The notes under the pieces were generated by a model. That model saw only the letters and a list, made by a program, of their open reading frames with translations, had not been told where the DNA came from and ran no database searches. From Planctomycetales bacterium (lineage in GTDB: Bacteria > Planctomycetota > Planctomycetia > Isosphaerales > Isosphaeraceae), in contig DAIDHB010000254.1 in the NCBI GenBank assembly GCA_027452145.1, positions 1-32,659 of the forward strand: a DNA stretch of 32,659 bases. The letters are read 5' to 3'. Of this stretch, positions 1-8,500 are shown piece after piece; the first letter of the stretch is position 1; each line of letters begins with the position of its first letter. A program made the translations under genes and the position numbers.

Positions 1-140
1 GCCATCTTGAGCAGATTCGCCATGGGTAGGCTCCAGGGACAACGAAGTTGTCCCTGGAGCCTATCTGGCTGATCTGAGTCTCCTCAAAGTGGCTGGTTTT
101 CAAGCGCCCATCGGTGGCTGGTTTTGAGCGCCCGCTGACA
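1..140. mobile_element. Probable terminal end of an IS21-like insertion sequence (partial)
   Basis: Two near-identical copies of a 20-21 base unit, GTGGCTGGTTTT(C)AAGCGCCC-like, lie in direct orientation at 89-109 and 114-133. They are followed by GCTGACA ending at 140. Read on the other strand this begins TGTCAGC and continues into repeated subterminal units, which is how IS21-family ends are built (known of the family). Inside the element, a short frame at 3-29 ends HLEQIRHG-stop and could be the last codons of an IstB-like helper protein; this is too short to prove. The body of the element would lie left of the window. Sequence to the right of 140 would be the target site. Confidence 0.45.
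27..63. repeat. Perfect 17-bp hairpin with 3-base loop
   Basis: Bases 27-43 pair perfectly with 47-63 around the loop GAA. The left arm begins exactly at the TAG of the short frame ending at 29, so it may terminate transcription of the IS gene. No T-run follows, so it is not a canonical intrinsic terminator. Confidence 0.6.
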
Positions 141-180
141 GGAAGGGGTGGCGCTGTCGGTTGACTCACGCGGAGGGACA

Positions 181-195
181 GGGAGGTCACCTCCC
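181..195. promoter_or_regulatory. 15-bp palindrome upstream of the Gly/Met-repeat protein
   Basis: GGGAGGT-C-ACCTCCC is a perfect palindrome with a one-base centre, 47 bp before the ATG at 242. It could be an operator. No promoter with good -35 and -10 boxes is evident around it, so the role is inference. Confidence 0.3.
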
Positions 196-241
196 GCGAT
201 CGATATTTGTGTTCCACAACCAAAACCGAAAGGTTAGCACG

Positions 242-1768
242 ATGAATCAGCTAACGCGACGACTCACCGCGGCGATTGCGGGTCTGCTCCTGCTGGGGCT
301 GGACTCCGCCGGTGCCCAGGAGAAGCGGACGAAGCCAGCAGCTCCGGCCCCAAATGACCGCGAGATCCCCAGTTACACGCTGCCCGAGGCGTCGAGAAAG
401 GGCCTCGTGACCGTTGACGCCCGGGGCACGGGCGACGGCCGCATGACTGTTTCCGTCACCAACCGAACGAGCAAGCCCCTGCGCGTGATCCTGCCCCCCG
501 GCCTCGTCGCCCAGAGTGCCACCGGCCAGATGGGCGGCATGATGGGCGGCATGGGCGGCGGCATGGGCGGCATGGGCGGCGGTATGGGGGGCGGCATGGG
601 CGGCGGCATGGGCGGCGGTATGGGCGGAATGGGTGGCGGAATGGGCGGCGGCATGGGTGGAGGCGGCATGACGATGCCCCCCATGATGGGCATGATGATG
701 CTCTCCCGGCTGATCATGTATTTCTGCGGCGACTTCGATAGCTGGGACATGCGCAGCCTGATGATGGGTATGGGCGGCGGCATGATGGGCGGCGGGATGC
801 GCTCCGTGCCGGCCTCGACGCTATCTTCCGCGGACCTCAAGCCCCGTCAGACCCGTCACCTGCCGACGCGCCTGGTGAGCATCAACGCGCCCGAGGGTCA
901 GGTCGGCCCGATGGCGCCCGAGGAGGGCGAGCGGCTGCGAATCGTCGGGGACGTGTCGCGGGTGAGCGACAATCCCCGCGTCCAGAAGGCGCTGCGGCGG
1001 CTGGCGGCCGGCAAGGTGCCGACTTCCGTCTCGCAGGTGGTGATGTGGCGGCTAACCTCCGGGCTGGAGTGGGACGACATCGCCCGGCTGGCCGATCGCT
1101 TTGGCATCCGCTCCTACGAGCTGACGCTCGCCCGCGACTTCGTCGATCGCCTCGATGACCTGAAGGACGACCAGCCCGAGACCGGCTCGCTGCTGTTCCA
1201 GGTCGAGGGGTCGGACGCGGCCGATCAGGCGGCCGTCGATGCGTTGACGGCCTTGCTGAAGGACCGGACGGTGCTGGGCCTCACGGCCAGGATCGGCGTG
1301 CCGGTGCAGCCTCAGGGCCCGTCGGTGGCCTGCCGGGTTCGGATCAATGGCGGCGAGGCGCTCGTCCAGGTGGCCAGCAGCGACGGCGCGGCCCAGAAGT
1401 GGGTCGCCTTCGGCAAGTTCAGCCTCAAGGTCTCGACGACCGACGGCAAGCCCGACGCCGCCCGGCTGGCCGATGGCGTCGCGGAGGGGATCATTAGCCG
1501 GCTGGTGCGGGCCCAGGTCGTGCAGAAGACGCGCGACAAGGGCAAGCTGATCCACCTGATCCGCATCGAGAACGCCTCGCCGCTGATCCTGAGCGGCCTG
1601 GCGATCCAGGGCGAGACCAGCAAGGCCGACGGGCCGAGCCGGGTATTGACCAGCGTCGGCATCCCGCCGCACAAGTACCTCACGGTCCCCGCCAGCGACG
1701 AGATCTACAAGGGCCTGGGCCTCAAGCAGGGCATCCGCGTGTCGGCCCTCGACCTCAGCGGTCTCTGA
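242..1768 (+). CDS. Secreted Gly/Met-repeat protein of unknown function
   Basis: 508 residues from the ATG at 242. An upstream in-frame TTG at 161 is less likely because the ATG gives a clean signal peptide (MNQLTRR, then a hydrophobic run to about residue 26, AGAQ). Residues about 60-95 form a beta-rich segment with the phrase NRTSKPLRVILPPGL. Residues 97-145 are almost pure GGM/GGGM repeats, with a second short Met/Gly patch near residues 178-190. The remainder (about 200-508) is mixed alpha/beta with no motif I recognise. Planctomycete genomes carry similar proteins of unknown role (from memory). The Met clusters could bind copper(I) or be purely structural; this is inference. The gene stands alone, between the putative IS end and a hairpin pair, and converges on an M16 peptidase gene. 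Confidence 0.8.
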   Translation: MNQLTRRLTAAIAGLLLLGLDSAGAQEKRTKPAAPAPNDREIPSYTLPEASRKGLVTVDARGTGDGRMTVSVTNRTSKPLRVILPPGLVAQSATGQMGGMMGGMGGGMGGMGGGMGGGMGGGMGGGMGGMGGGMGGGMGGGGMTMPPMMGMMMLSRLIMYFCGDFDSWDMRSLMMGMGGGMMGGGMRSVPASTLSSADLKPRQTRHLPTRLVSINAPEGQVGPMAPEEGERLRIVGDVSRVSDNPRVQKALRRLAAGKVPTSVSQVVMWRLTSGLEWDDIARLADRFGIRSYELTLARDFVDRLDDLKDDQPETGSLLFQVEGSDAADQAAVDALTALLKDRTVLGLTARIGVPVQPQGPSVACRVRINGGEALVQVASSDGAAQKWVAFGKFSLKVSTTDGKPDAARLADGVAEGIISRLVRAQVVQKTRDKGKLIHLIRIENASPLILSGLAIQGETSKADGPSRVLTSVGIPPHKYLTVPASDEIYKGLGLKQGIRVSALDLSGL

Positions 1769-1783
1769 GAATACCGCCCGGCG

Positions 1784-1807
1784 ACCCGGCGACGTCAATC
1801 GCCGGGT
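1784..1807 (+). terminator. Candidate terminator hairpin after the Gly/Met-repeat gene
   Basis: ACCCGGCGA at 1784-1792 pairs with TCGCCGGGT at 1799-1807 across a six-base loop, followed by GCTTTCTCT. It begins 16 bp after the stop at 1768. Confidence 0.55.
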
Positions 1808-1825
1808 GCTTTCTCTCCCGGCATG

Positions 1826-1849
1826 ACCCGGCGACTGACGTCGCCGGGT
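1826..1849. terminator. Second copy of the same hairpin
   Basis: The same arms, ACCCGGCGA and TCGCCGGGT, recur at 1826-1834 and 1841-1849, with one extra pair and a TGAC loop. The two convergent genes (stops at 1768 and 1906) flank this hairpin pair, so this copy may serve the minus-strand transcript. A T-run is absent. Confidence 0.4.
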
Positions 1850-1905
1850 CGCCAGGACACGACCAAAGAGCAAGGCAAGAATCGATTTCTCGACGAACTC
1901 TCGCC

Positions 1906-3144
1906 TCAGCCCGGCGGCTGGACGTCGGTCGTGGGGCCGACCGAGACGATCGTCATGGGCCAGAGCGGCCATTGTTCCAGCAGGCGCCTCAGGTCGGGCA
2001 GCGTGACGCGGCCGAACGCCTCAAGCTCCTGCTCCACCGAGATGTACGCACCGTGGTACATCCAGTGGAATCCCAGCGAGGCCAGCCGGCCCATGGGGCG
2101 CTCGCTGCGGAGCACCGAACGCGCGAGGACCTTGTTCTTGGCCTGGACCAGCTCTTCCTCGGTGGGGCCGTCGCGCATTAGATCCTTGTAGACGTCGGCG
2201 ACGCGGCCGAGGTTCTCGCGGGTCGATTCGGGCTCGCAGCTCAGGAAGGTGAAGAACGATCCGGCCTGGTTATAATCCTGGTACGAGATCTCGGCGCCGT
2301 CGGCGTAGCCGGGGTCGATCAGCTCCCAGTAGAGCCGCGAGCCGGTGTGGTCGCCCAGGATGGTCGCCAGCAGGTGGGCGGCGTATCGGTCCTTGCTCTC
2401 CAGCGGCGGCCCGTCGGCCACGCCGACGACCGTCTGCTGCTGGTCGTCAGCGCGGAGCAACGCCCGGAACTCGCCCGTGCCGCGCACCGGCACCGCCTGG
2501 CGGCTCGCCGGCCCGCCCTGCCACGAGCCGCAATGCTTCTGCGCCAGCTCGAGTAGCGGCTCCCACTGCCCCTTCCCGGCGAACGCCAGCACCATGTTCT
2601 CGGCGCTGTAACGCCGGGCGAAGTACTCGCGCATCTGGTCGGCGGTCATCGCCGTGATCGATTCGACCGAGCCCAGGATGCTGTTCCCGAGCGGGTGCCC
2701 GCCGTAGTGCGCCGTCTTCGCCGCCTCGTAGGCCACGGACATCGGGTTATCCAGGTACATCCGGATCTCCTCGATGATGACCTGTTTTTCCGTCTCGAAG
2801 TCGTCCTCGCGGAGGGTCGGCCGGAGGATGTCCGAGAGCACGTCGAACGCCGGCGGCAGGTACTCGGGCAGGCAGGTCACGTGATAGAACGTGTCCTCCT
2901 CGGAGGTCTGCGCATTATGCTTGGCGCCCACGCGGTCGAAGTCGCGATTCACGGCCAGCGCGTCGCGCCTCGGCGTCCCCTTGAACGTCATGTGCTCGAG
3001 GAAGTGCGACACGCCCGCCAGCTCGCTCGTCTCGTCCCGGCTGCCGGTCTTCACGAAGAACCCCGCCGCGACCGAATGCGCCCGGTCGTTCAGCTCGGCG
3101 ATGACCTGCAACCCGTTGTCCAGCTTGGTCTGGTGGAATGACAT
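1906..3144 (-). CDS. M16 family zinc metallopeptidase (active-type subunit)
   Basis: 412 residues, typical for a single-unit M16B peptidase. The inverted zinc motif HFLEH lies at residues 47-51, in GVSHFLEHMTFKGT. The third zinc ligand Glu is in the segment VIIEEIRMY at 125/126, at the expected distance of about 75 residues. The C-terminal half carries the usual second, non-catalytic M16 lobe. There is no signal peptide, so it is probably cytoplasmic; related proteins cleave peptides or process proteins. The start ATG at 3144 has a GGAAG ribosome site just upstream. It follows the ligand-less M16 paralogue on the same strand (about 180 bp gap), suggesting an alpha/beta pair like mitochondrial processing peptidase or bacterial two-subunit M16B enzymes (inference). 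Confidence 0.93.
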   Translation of the reverse strand: MSFHQTKLDNGLQVIAELNDRAHSVAAGFFVKTGSRDETSELAGVSHFLEHMTFKGTPRRDALAVNRDFDRVGAKHNAQTSEEDTFYHVTCLPEYLPPAFDVLSDILRPTLREDDFETEKQVIIEEIRMYLDNPMSVAYEAAKTAHYGGHPLGNSILGSVESITAMTADQMREYFARRYSAENMVLAFAGKGQWEPLLELAQKHCGSWQGGPASRQAVPVRGTGEFRALLRADDQQQTVVGVADGPPLESKDRYAAHLLATILGDHTGSRLYWELIDPGYADGAEISYQDYNQAGSFFTFLSCEPESTRENLGRVADVYKDLMRDGPTEEELVQAKNKVLARSVLRSERPMGRLASLGFHWMYHGAYISVEQELEAFGRVTLPDLRRLLEQWPLWPMTIVSVGPTTDVQPPG

Positions 3145-3156
3145 GACTCTTCCGTA

Positions 3157-3216
3157 GGGGCTAGGGGACAGGGGTAAGGGGCCAGCTCCGCAGGGGTTAG
3201 GGGTTAGGGGCCGGGG
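3157..3216 (+). repeat. Two consecutive G-quadruplex motifs with telomere-like GGGGTTA units
   Basis: Four runs of GGGG with 3-base loops occupy 3157-3181. A second four-run set (3193-3196, 3200-3203, 3207-3210, 3213-3216) has loops TTA, TTA and CC. Both are on the plus strand, which is the template for the flanking minus-strand M16 genes. Similar GGGGTTA/TAACCCC strings occur in spacers of related genomes (from memory). Confidence 0.75.
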
Positions 3217-3290
3217 ACGAGTGAAGACCGTCTCTATTTCCCGGCCTGTCCCCGATCGCGTCGTCTCAGGGTCTCTCCTCGCCTGAATCT

Positions 3291-3320
3291 CCTAACCCCT
3301 AATCCCTCTCCCCTAACCCC
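3291..3320 (+). repeat. C-rich partner of the G-quadruplex block
   Basis: CCTAACCCCT at 3291-3300 and CCCCTAACCCCT at 3310-3321 are the reverse complement of AGGGGTTAGGGG in the preceding block. The two blocks sit about 80-100 bp apart and could pair as a long hairpin in single-stranded DNA or RNA, or the strand could form an i-motif. The block ends directly at the stop of the upstream M16 gene (3324), so it lies in the transcribed spacer. Confidence 0.6.
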
Positions 3321-3323
3321 TAT

Positions 3324-4670
3324 TCACGAAGGCATGCGAAGGGCATTCGGCCCGAGGGTCAGGATGGTCAGCTCGTCGGTCGAGGCCAGGGTGGCGGCGT
3401 ACGCCGAGACCTCCTCGGGCGTGAGCGCGTCGAGGGCCGCCGCGATCTCCTCGAGCGGGCGGACGCGGCCGAGGAAGTACCAGTCGGAGGCCAGCGCGCC
3501 GGAGCGGCTCATGCTCGATTCCTGCGCCATGATGAGCGAGCTCTTGAGGCCCGCGCGCATTGTGTCCAGCTCCTCGGCGGCGATACCCTCGCTGCCCAGT
3601 CGCTTCAGCTCTGCGATCATGACGTCGAGAGTCTGCTGGGCGCGGTCGGCGGAGGTGCCCGCGTAGCAGAGCAGGGCGGCCCGGTCGCGGTGCCCCTCGT
3701 AGCTGGCGTAGACCGAGTAGCACAGCCCTCGCTTCTCGCGGACCTCGGTGAACAGCCGGGCCGAGGAATACCCGCCCAGGATCGCGACGGCGGCGCGGGC
3801 GGCGTAGTACTGGGGGCTATCCACCGTCACGGCGGGCCGGGCCAGAGCGATCTGGATCTGCTGGGTTTCGCGGATGAGGTGATCGCGGCTCGGGCCGGCG
3901 GCCCGCTCGTGGATCGTTGGCTCTGGGCGGGCCGGCCACCCGCCGAACAGCCGGCCGACCGTGTCGCGGAGCCGGGGCCACTCGATCGCACCCGCCACGC
4001 CGAGGATCGCGCCGTTGGGGCGATAGTACCGCTCCCAGAACCGCCGCAGATCAGCCGGCGACAGCGACGCCACCCCCTCGGCCGAGCCGGGCGACGGCCG
4101 GCCCCACGGGTCGGGGAAATGCCGGCGCCGCAGCTCGTAGATCACCTTGCTGCCCGGATCGTCCTCCAGGCTCCGCAGGTTCTGCATGCAGAGCGCCCGG
4201 ATCGGCTCGACCTCCTCCTCGTCGAAGTGCGGCCTCAGCACCATGTCGGCGAACAGCTCGAGCGCCGGTTCGATGTTCCTTCCCAGGGTGGCCGCGGCGA
4301 CCGAGGTATGCAGGGTCTGGGCGCTCTCGGCGTGGCTGACGCCCAGGTTATCGAGCGCCGTCAGGAATTCGCGGCTATCCCGCTCGCCCGCCCCGCGGGT
4401 GATCCATTCCGCCGTCATCGTCGCCGCGCCGCCGCCGAGCTCCAGGCCGTCGGCACCCTCGTAGGCGACTCCCGCCGGGAGCAGCATCGTGAACGCCGCC
4501 GATTGGACGCCCGGCATCGTCTCGGCCAGCAGGACCAAGCCATTGGGATAGACGTGCTGGTGGATCGGCGAAGGAGTCGATTCCGTCACGGGCACCTCGG
4601 TCAGCAAGTTCGGAGTCGCGGCGATCGTCGAATCAACCGTATCGAGCCGCAACCCTCGCCGCAACCTCAT
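3324..4670 (-). CDS. M16 peptidase homologue without zinc ligands (inactive-type subunit)
   Basis: 448 residues from the ATG at 4670. The first about 35 residues are poorly constrained, and an internal GTG around residue 28 (VTESTPSP) is a possible alternative start. The fold is clear from YPNGLVLLAE near residue 41 and the substrate-binding Arg/Tyr region REKRGLCYSVYASYEGH in the second half. Where active M16 members have HxxEH, this protein reads LGGGAATMTAEWITRG (about 78-93), so the zinc ligands are missing. Such subunits normally bind substrate beside a catalytic partner (known of the family). The partner is very probably the next gene downstream. A GNAT gene lies 33 bp upstream on the same strand, so all three may be co-transcribed. 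Confidence 0.92.
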   Translation of the reverse strand: MRLRRGLRLDTVDSTIAATPNLLTEVPVTESTPSPIHQHVYPNGLVLLAETMPGVQSAAFTMLLPAGVAYEGADGLELGGGAATMTAEWITRGAGERDSREFLTALDNLGVSHAESAQTLHTSVAAATLGRNIEPALELFADMVLRPHFDEEEVEPIRALCMQNLRSLEDDPGSKVIYELRRRHFPDPWGRPSPGSAEGVASLSPADLRRFWERYYRPNGAILGVAGAIEWPRLRDTVGRLFGGWPARPEPTIHERAAGPSRDHLIRETQQIQIALARPAVTVDSPQYYAARAAVAILGGYSSARLFTEVREKRGLCYSVYASYEGHRDRAALLCYAGTSADRAQQTLDVMIAELKRLGSEGIAAEELDTMRAGLKSSLIMAQESSMSRSGALASDWYFLGRVRPLEEIAAALDALTPEEVSAYAATLASTDELTILTLGPNALRMPS

Positions 4671-4703
4671 TCCCCCGGCGGCGAGCCGGACCGGCCCCCC
4701 CGG

Positions 4704-5234
4704 TCACTCGTCGACGGCCTTGTACAGGGTCTTCGCCCGGCGGAAGCCGACCTCACGATACAGCCGGATGGCCGCGTCGTTCCCGGCCGTAACCTCGAGA
4801 TAGGCGCGATGCAGGCCCGCCTGGCAGAAGCCCCCCAGGGCCCGGCGGATCAGGGCCCGCCCCAGCCCCAATCCGCGGTACGGCGGGATGACACCGACAT
4901 TCTGAATTGCCCCGATCTGCCCGCGATGGCACACGCCTTGCACCGTGCCGACGTACCCCTCCGGGCCGGCAATCATCCAGGTCGCCGCGGGCAGGAAGCC
5001 GGCCTTCCGCCGGATCTCGGCCATGAGCCGGCGGCAGCCGTAGCGGTCCCCGAGGCAGGGAAAGACGTACGCGTCCACCTCGCCGATGAAGCTCCGGTAC
5101 TTCACCTCGGCATGATGCTCAAGCAGGGTCTCGTCCCAGGGGACCCACTCGAACGGTCGGGGAAGCACCGAGGTCGTGTCCGCCCGGTCGAGGTCGACCT
5201 CCATGCGGAACCGCTTGTAGTACGTGATGGCCAT
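4704..5234 (-). CDS. GNAT family N-acetyltransferase
   Basis: 176 residues if translation starts at the ATG at 5234 (MAITYYKRFRME). An in-frame TTG at 5297 would add 21 residues but has no ribosome site and weak composition, so I prefer the ATG. The acetyl-CoA pyrophosphate-binding loop is VGVIPPYRGLGLGRALI at residues 113-129, matching (Q/R)xxGx(G/A). The C-terminal NDAAIRLYREVGF at 152-164 is the usual GNAT beta6/alpha4 signature. The substrate cannot be deduced. It is the first gene of a minus-strand run into the M16 pair. Whether it acts on those proteins is unknown. Confidence 0.9.
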   Translation of the reverse strand: MAITYYKRFRMEVDLDRADTTSVLPRPFEWVPWDETLLEHHAEVKYRSFIGEVDAYVFPCLGDRYGCRRLMAEIRRKAGFLPAATWMIAGPEGYVGTVQGVCHRGQIGAIQNVGVIPPYRGLGLGRALIRRALGGFCQAGLHRAYLEVTAGNDAAIRLYREVGFRRAKTLYKAVDE

Positions 5235-5531
5235 CGCGTGATCGCGACCCGCCCGCGCCGTCGGGTTGCCGTGGAAGTCCAGGTCCAGTCGCCGCAAGGA
5301 ATTCTATGATGATCGCCCGGGTACGGTCAACGCCGCCGCTCCGTCGCGGATCCGACCGGCCGGCGCGGATCACGCCGCCCGGTTCGAGACCGTCTCCATC
5401 CGTCCACGACAATCTCGACAATTCCGGCGGACCCGGCGGTACGTGGTCCCGGGGCTCAGAACTCCCTCGGCGCAGGCGGTCTTCGGACGCCAGGAACTTC
5501 TGCGTTTGTCTCGCGCGTCGGGATGTCGATC

Positions 5532-8500
5532 TCAATGCTTATGGTCGTGCAATCCCTGGAAGACTGGAGCCCCGGAATGGCCCCGGGCGGCGATGTACGC
5601 GACCAGGTCGAGGATCTCCTCCTTCGTCAGCCGGTCGAGCAGGCCCTTGGGCATGATCGAGACGGTGGATCGCTTGCGCTCGTCGATCTCGTCGCGTTCG
5701 ATGATCACCGGGGCGGCCTTCGCCAGCGGGTTCTCGATCACCTTGATGCGTTCGGGCGTCTCCTCGAGGATCAGGCCCGTGACCGTCTTGCCCGACTTCA
5801 GGATGAACGAGTGCGTCTGGTACTTCTCGTCCACCTTGGCCGACGGATCCAGCAGGTTGCGGAGGATCTCCGTCGGGGTCATCTTCGCGTCGAGCTGGGC
5901 GAGGTCGGGCCCGATCGCCGTGCCGGCACCATTCAGCTTGTGGCAGGCGACGCAGCTCGCCACCTCGAAGATCTGCTTGCCATTGGCGAACGAGCGGCCG
6001 GCGCCGAGGTCGGCGACCGAGGACGCCAGGTCGGCGAAGGCCCACTCCTTGCGCGGCCGATTGTTCTTGAGGAGGTCGTCGAGGATCGGCAGCGGGTGGC
6101 TGGCCAGGTAGCCCGTTGGATCGGCCAGGTACGCGGCGATGTCCTCGACGACATAGAAGGCTCCGTACATCCGACGCCAGTGGCCGGGATACGTGCAAAC
6201 ATAAGGATACACGCCCGGTCTGGACGGCGCGGTGAAATCGAGCTTCTGCGACTCGCGCGGGGCGAGTAGCCGGCTGGCGAGCAGGATCTTATCCGTCTGC
6301 GGAACGTAATTCCGCTCCAGCGCCCCCGGCTGGGTGGACGACGACTCGCCGAGCAGGCCGACTTCCTGGAGCGCGCCCGGTTTGGTCACGACGAAGTTGT
6401 GCGGCATGATGTCGCTGTTCTCGAAGACGATCTCCACGGGCTTGCCGGCCTGTGCGGCGATCCGGTCGAGGTTGAACAGCATCTGGTCGGTGACGGTCCC
6501 TAGCCGGATCACGCGGACACCCAGGTCGCCCAGCTCGCGGCGGACCTGTTTGGCGCGATCCGGCGGGAGCAGACTTGCCAGCGAGTCCCCAAGCTGGAGC
6601 GCATCGAGCGCGGCGGCGGACGTCCGATCGGGTGTCGGGATCGTCTTGATGTAGGCGAGGAGCGCGTCGAGCGTCGGGCCGGCCTCGTCGGCGGGCCATT
6701 CGGCGACTGGAATCCGCGCGATGGCCTCGATGGCGGCCGACCGGACGGAGCCCTCGCCCCGGACGAACTTCGCCAGGGCGCGGAAGGTCTCGGCCTCCTT
6801 GCCCCGGACTGAGGTCAGCGCGATCATCGCCGCGCGGCGGACGGTTCCCTCGGTCCCGGTCCCGCCGACCTGGGTCGTGGCGACATCCCTGCGGGCCGGG
6901 AGGTTGTCGGCCTCAAAGGCCACCTTGCGGTCGCCGTCGAGGACCTTGAGGGTGTAGCGGTTGAGCCGCCGGAAGAAGTTGTCGTCGGTCCGGTTCCAGA
7001 TCGAGATCGACTCGATCGGGTACTCGGCGCCCAGGTCGAGCTCCCACCAGGGATTGGGGGTGTTTTCCTCGGTGTGGGTCTGGCCGCCGCTGCCGTAGTC
7101 GCCGTTCTTGTTGCCGTCGATTGCCCGCGAGGCGACGCCGCCATAGGCGGTGTTCTTCTGGGTCGCCTTGCCGGACGGGGCGATGTTGCGGCCGTCGCTA
7201 CGTACCTCGACCTCGGCGAGCGTCAAGGTCCGGCGGCCGCGGAGCTCGACCCGGACATAACGCCCCTCGGCCGCCGGCTTCGCCTGGCGGCCGGCGGGTT
7301 GGGGCGAGCCATCAAGGAGCGGCCGCACGCGCGGATACAGCGCGGCGCGCTGACCGGGATCGCGGATCGCCGGCATCGCCATCACCAGGTCCACGAGCGA
7401 GCGAGGCGAATGCGAGGCGAGCGTCCAGGCCCGGTCCACGCCGTTGTCGGCGGCGATCAGCGCGAGGTATCCGAGCTGGCGAGTGACCGGCCTCTTGCCG
7501 GTTGTCGCCAGCGCTTCGAGATCGCGGCGGGCGGCGGTCAGTTCGGCGGGAGCCCGGCCGGTGAGGAGCCGGCCGAGGTCGAAGGCCACGGGGTCGACAT
7601 CGTCGCTGGCCGGGTCGTCGAGGACCTTGATGGCGGCGATCAGCTCGTCCAGCACGGGCTTGCGGTCGAGCTTCGCGAGATGGCCGAGCGCGTCGGTGCG
7701 GACCTCGTCGCGGACCCCCTTGCGACGGAGCAGCTCGCGGTCGATCGCGCCGGTTCGCTTCAGTTTGAGCAAATCGTCAAGGCCCAGGCGACCGAGCAGG
7801 AACCGGGTGCCGGCCTCGCTGGTCATGGCGATGGGCTGGCCTGCGGCCATTGCCTTGCGCCAGTAGGGGTCGAGGGCCCGCATGGTCTCGTCGCGGGTGT
7901 AGTCGAGGTACGGGTCGGTCGGAGACTCGGCCGAGATCAGAGGGACCTCGATGGCCTCGGCGGCGGGGAAGAAGCTGGCGGCCCGGACGGCCTCGAGCCG
8001 GACCAATGGCGCCGGGTCGGCGGCCAGCTTTTTGAGCCGGTCGAGCGCGTCGGGGACGCGATCCCGCCAGTCGCACAGGACCCGAGTGGCCGCGGCCCGG
8101 GCGTGGGGATCGCGGGCGGCGAGTACCCGGTCGAGCAGTTCGAGGTTAACCACGTCCTGGTACTGGTGGGCCCAGAGGGCCTCGGTCAGGTGATGCTCAT
8201 GATCGGGGTCGTTGGCGTCGAGCCGCGCGACCCAGTTCCCCAGCGCGGCGACGACCTGGGCGGTGTCGCGCGTCCCCAACTCGGTCCGGGCCCGGTAGCG
8301 CACGCGGTCCTCGGGATGCTTGAGCAGCCGGAGCAGCTCGTCGATCGGCGCACCGGCGATCCGGGGCGGGATCGACAGCGCGCGGCCCTTGTAGGTGATC
8401 CGGTAGACCCGGCCGTGGATCCGATCGCGGCTGGGATCGCGGAGGTTGTGCTGCATGTGGCCGATGATCGGGTTCTGCCAGTCGAGGAAGTAGATGGCCC

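Noticed and set aside
161..241. Upstream TTG start for the Gly/Met-repeat protein
   Set aside because: It would place 27 non-signal residues before a good signal peptide; the ATG at 242 fits better.
530..675. CRISPR-like regular repeat
   Set aside because: The periodicity is the Gly/Met codon repeat inside an open frame; there are no unique spacers.
3690..5309. 539-codon plus-strand frame opposite the M16 and GNAT genes
   Set aside because: It spans two clear minus-strand genes and their spacer; the translation has no domain.
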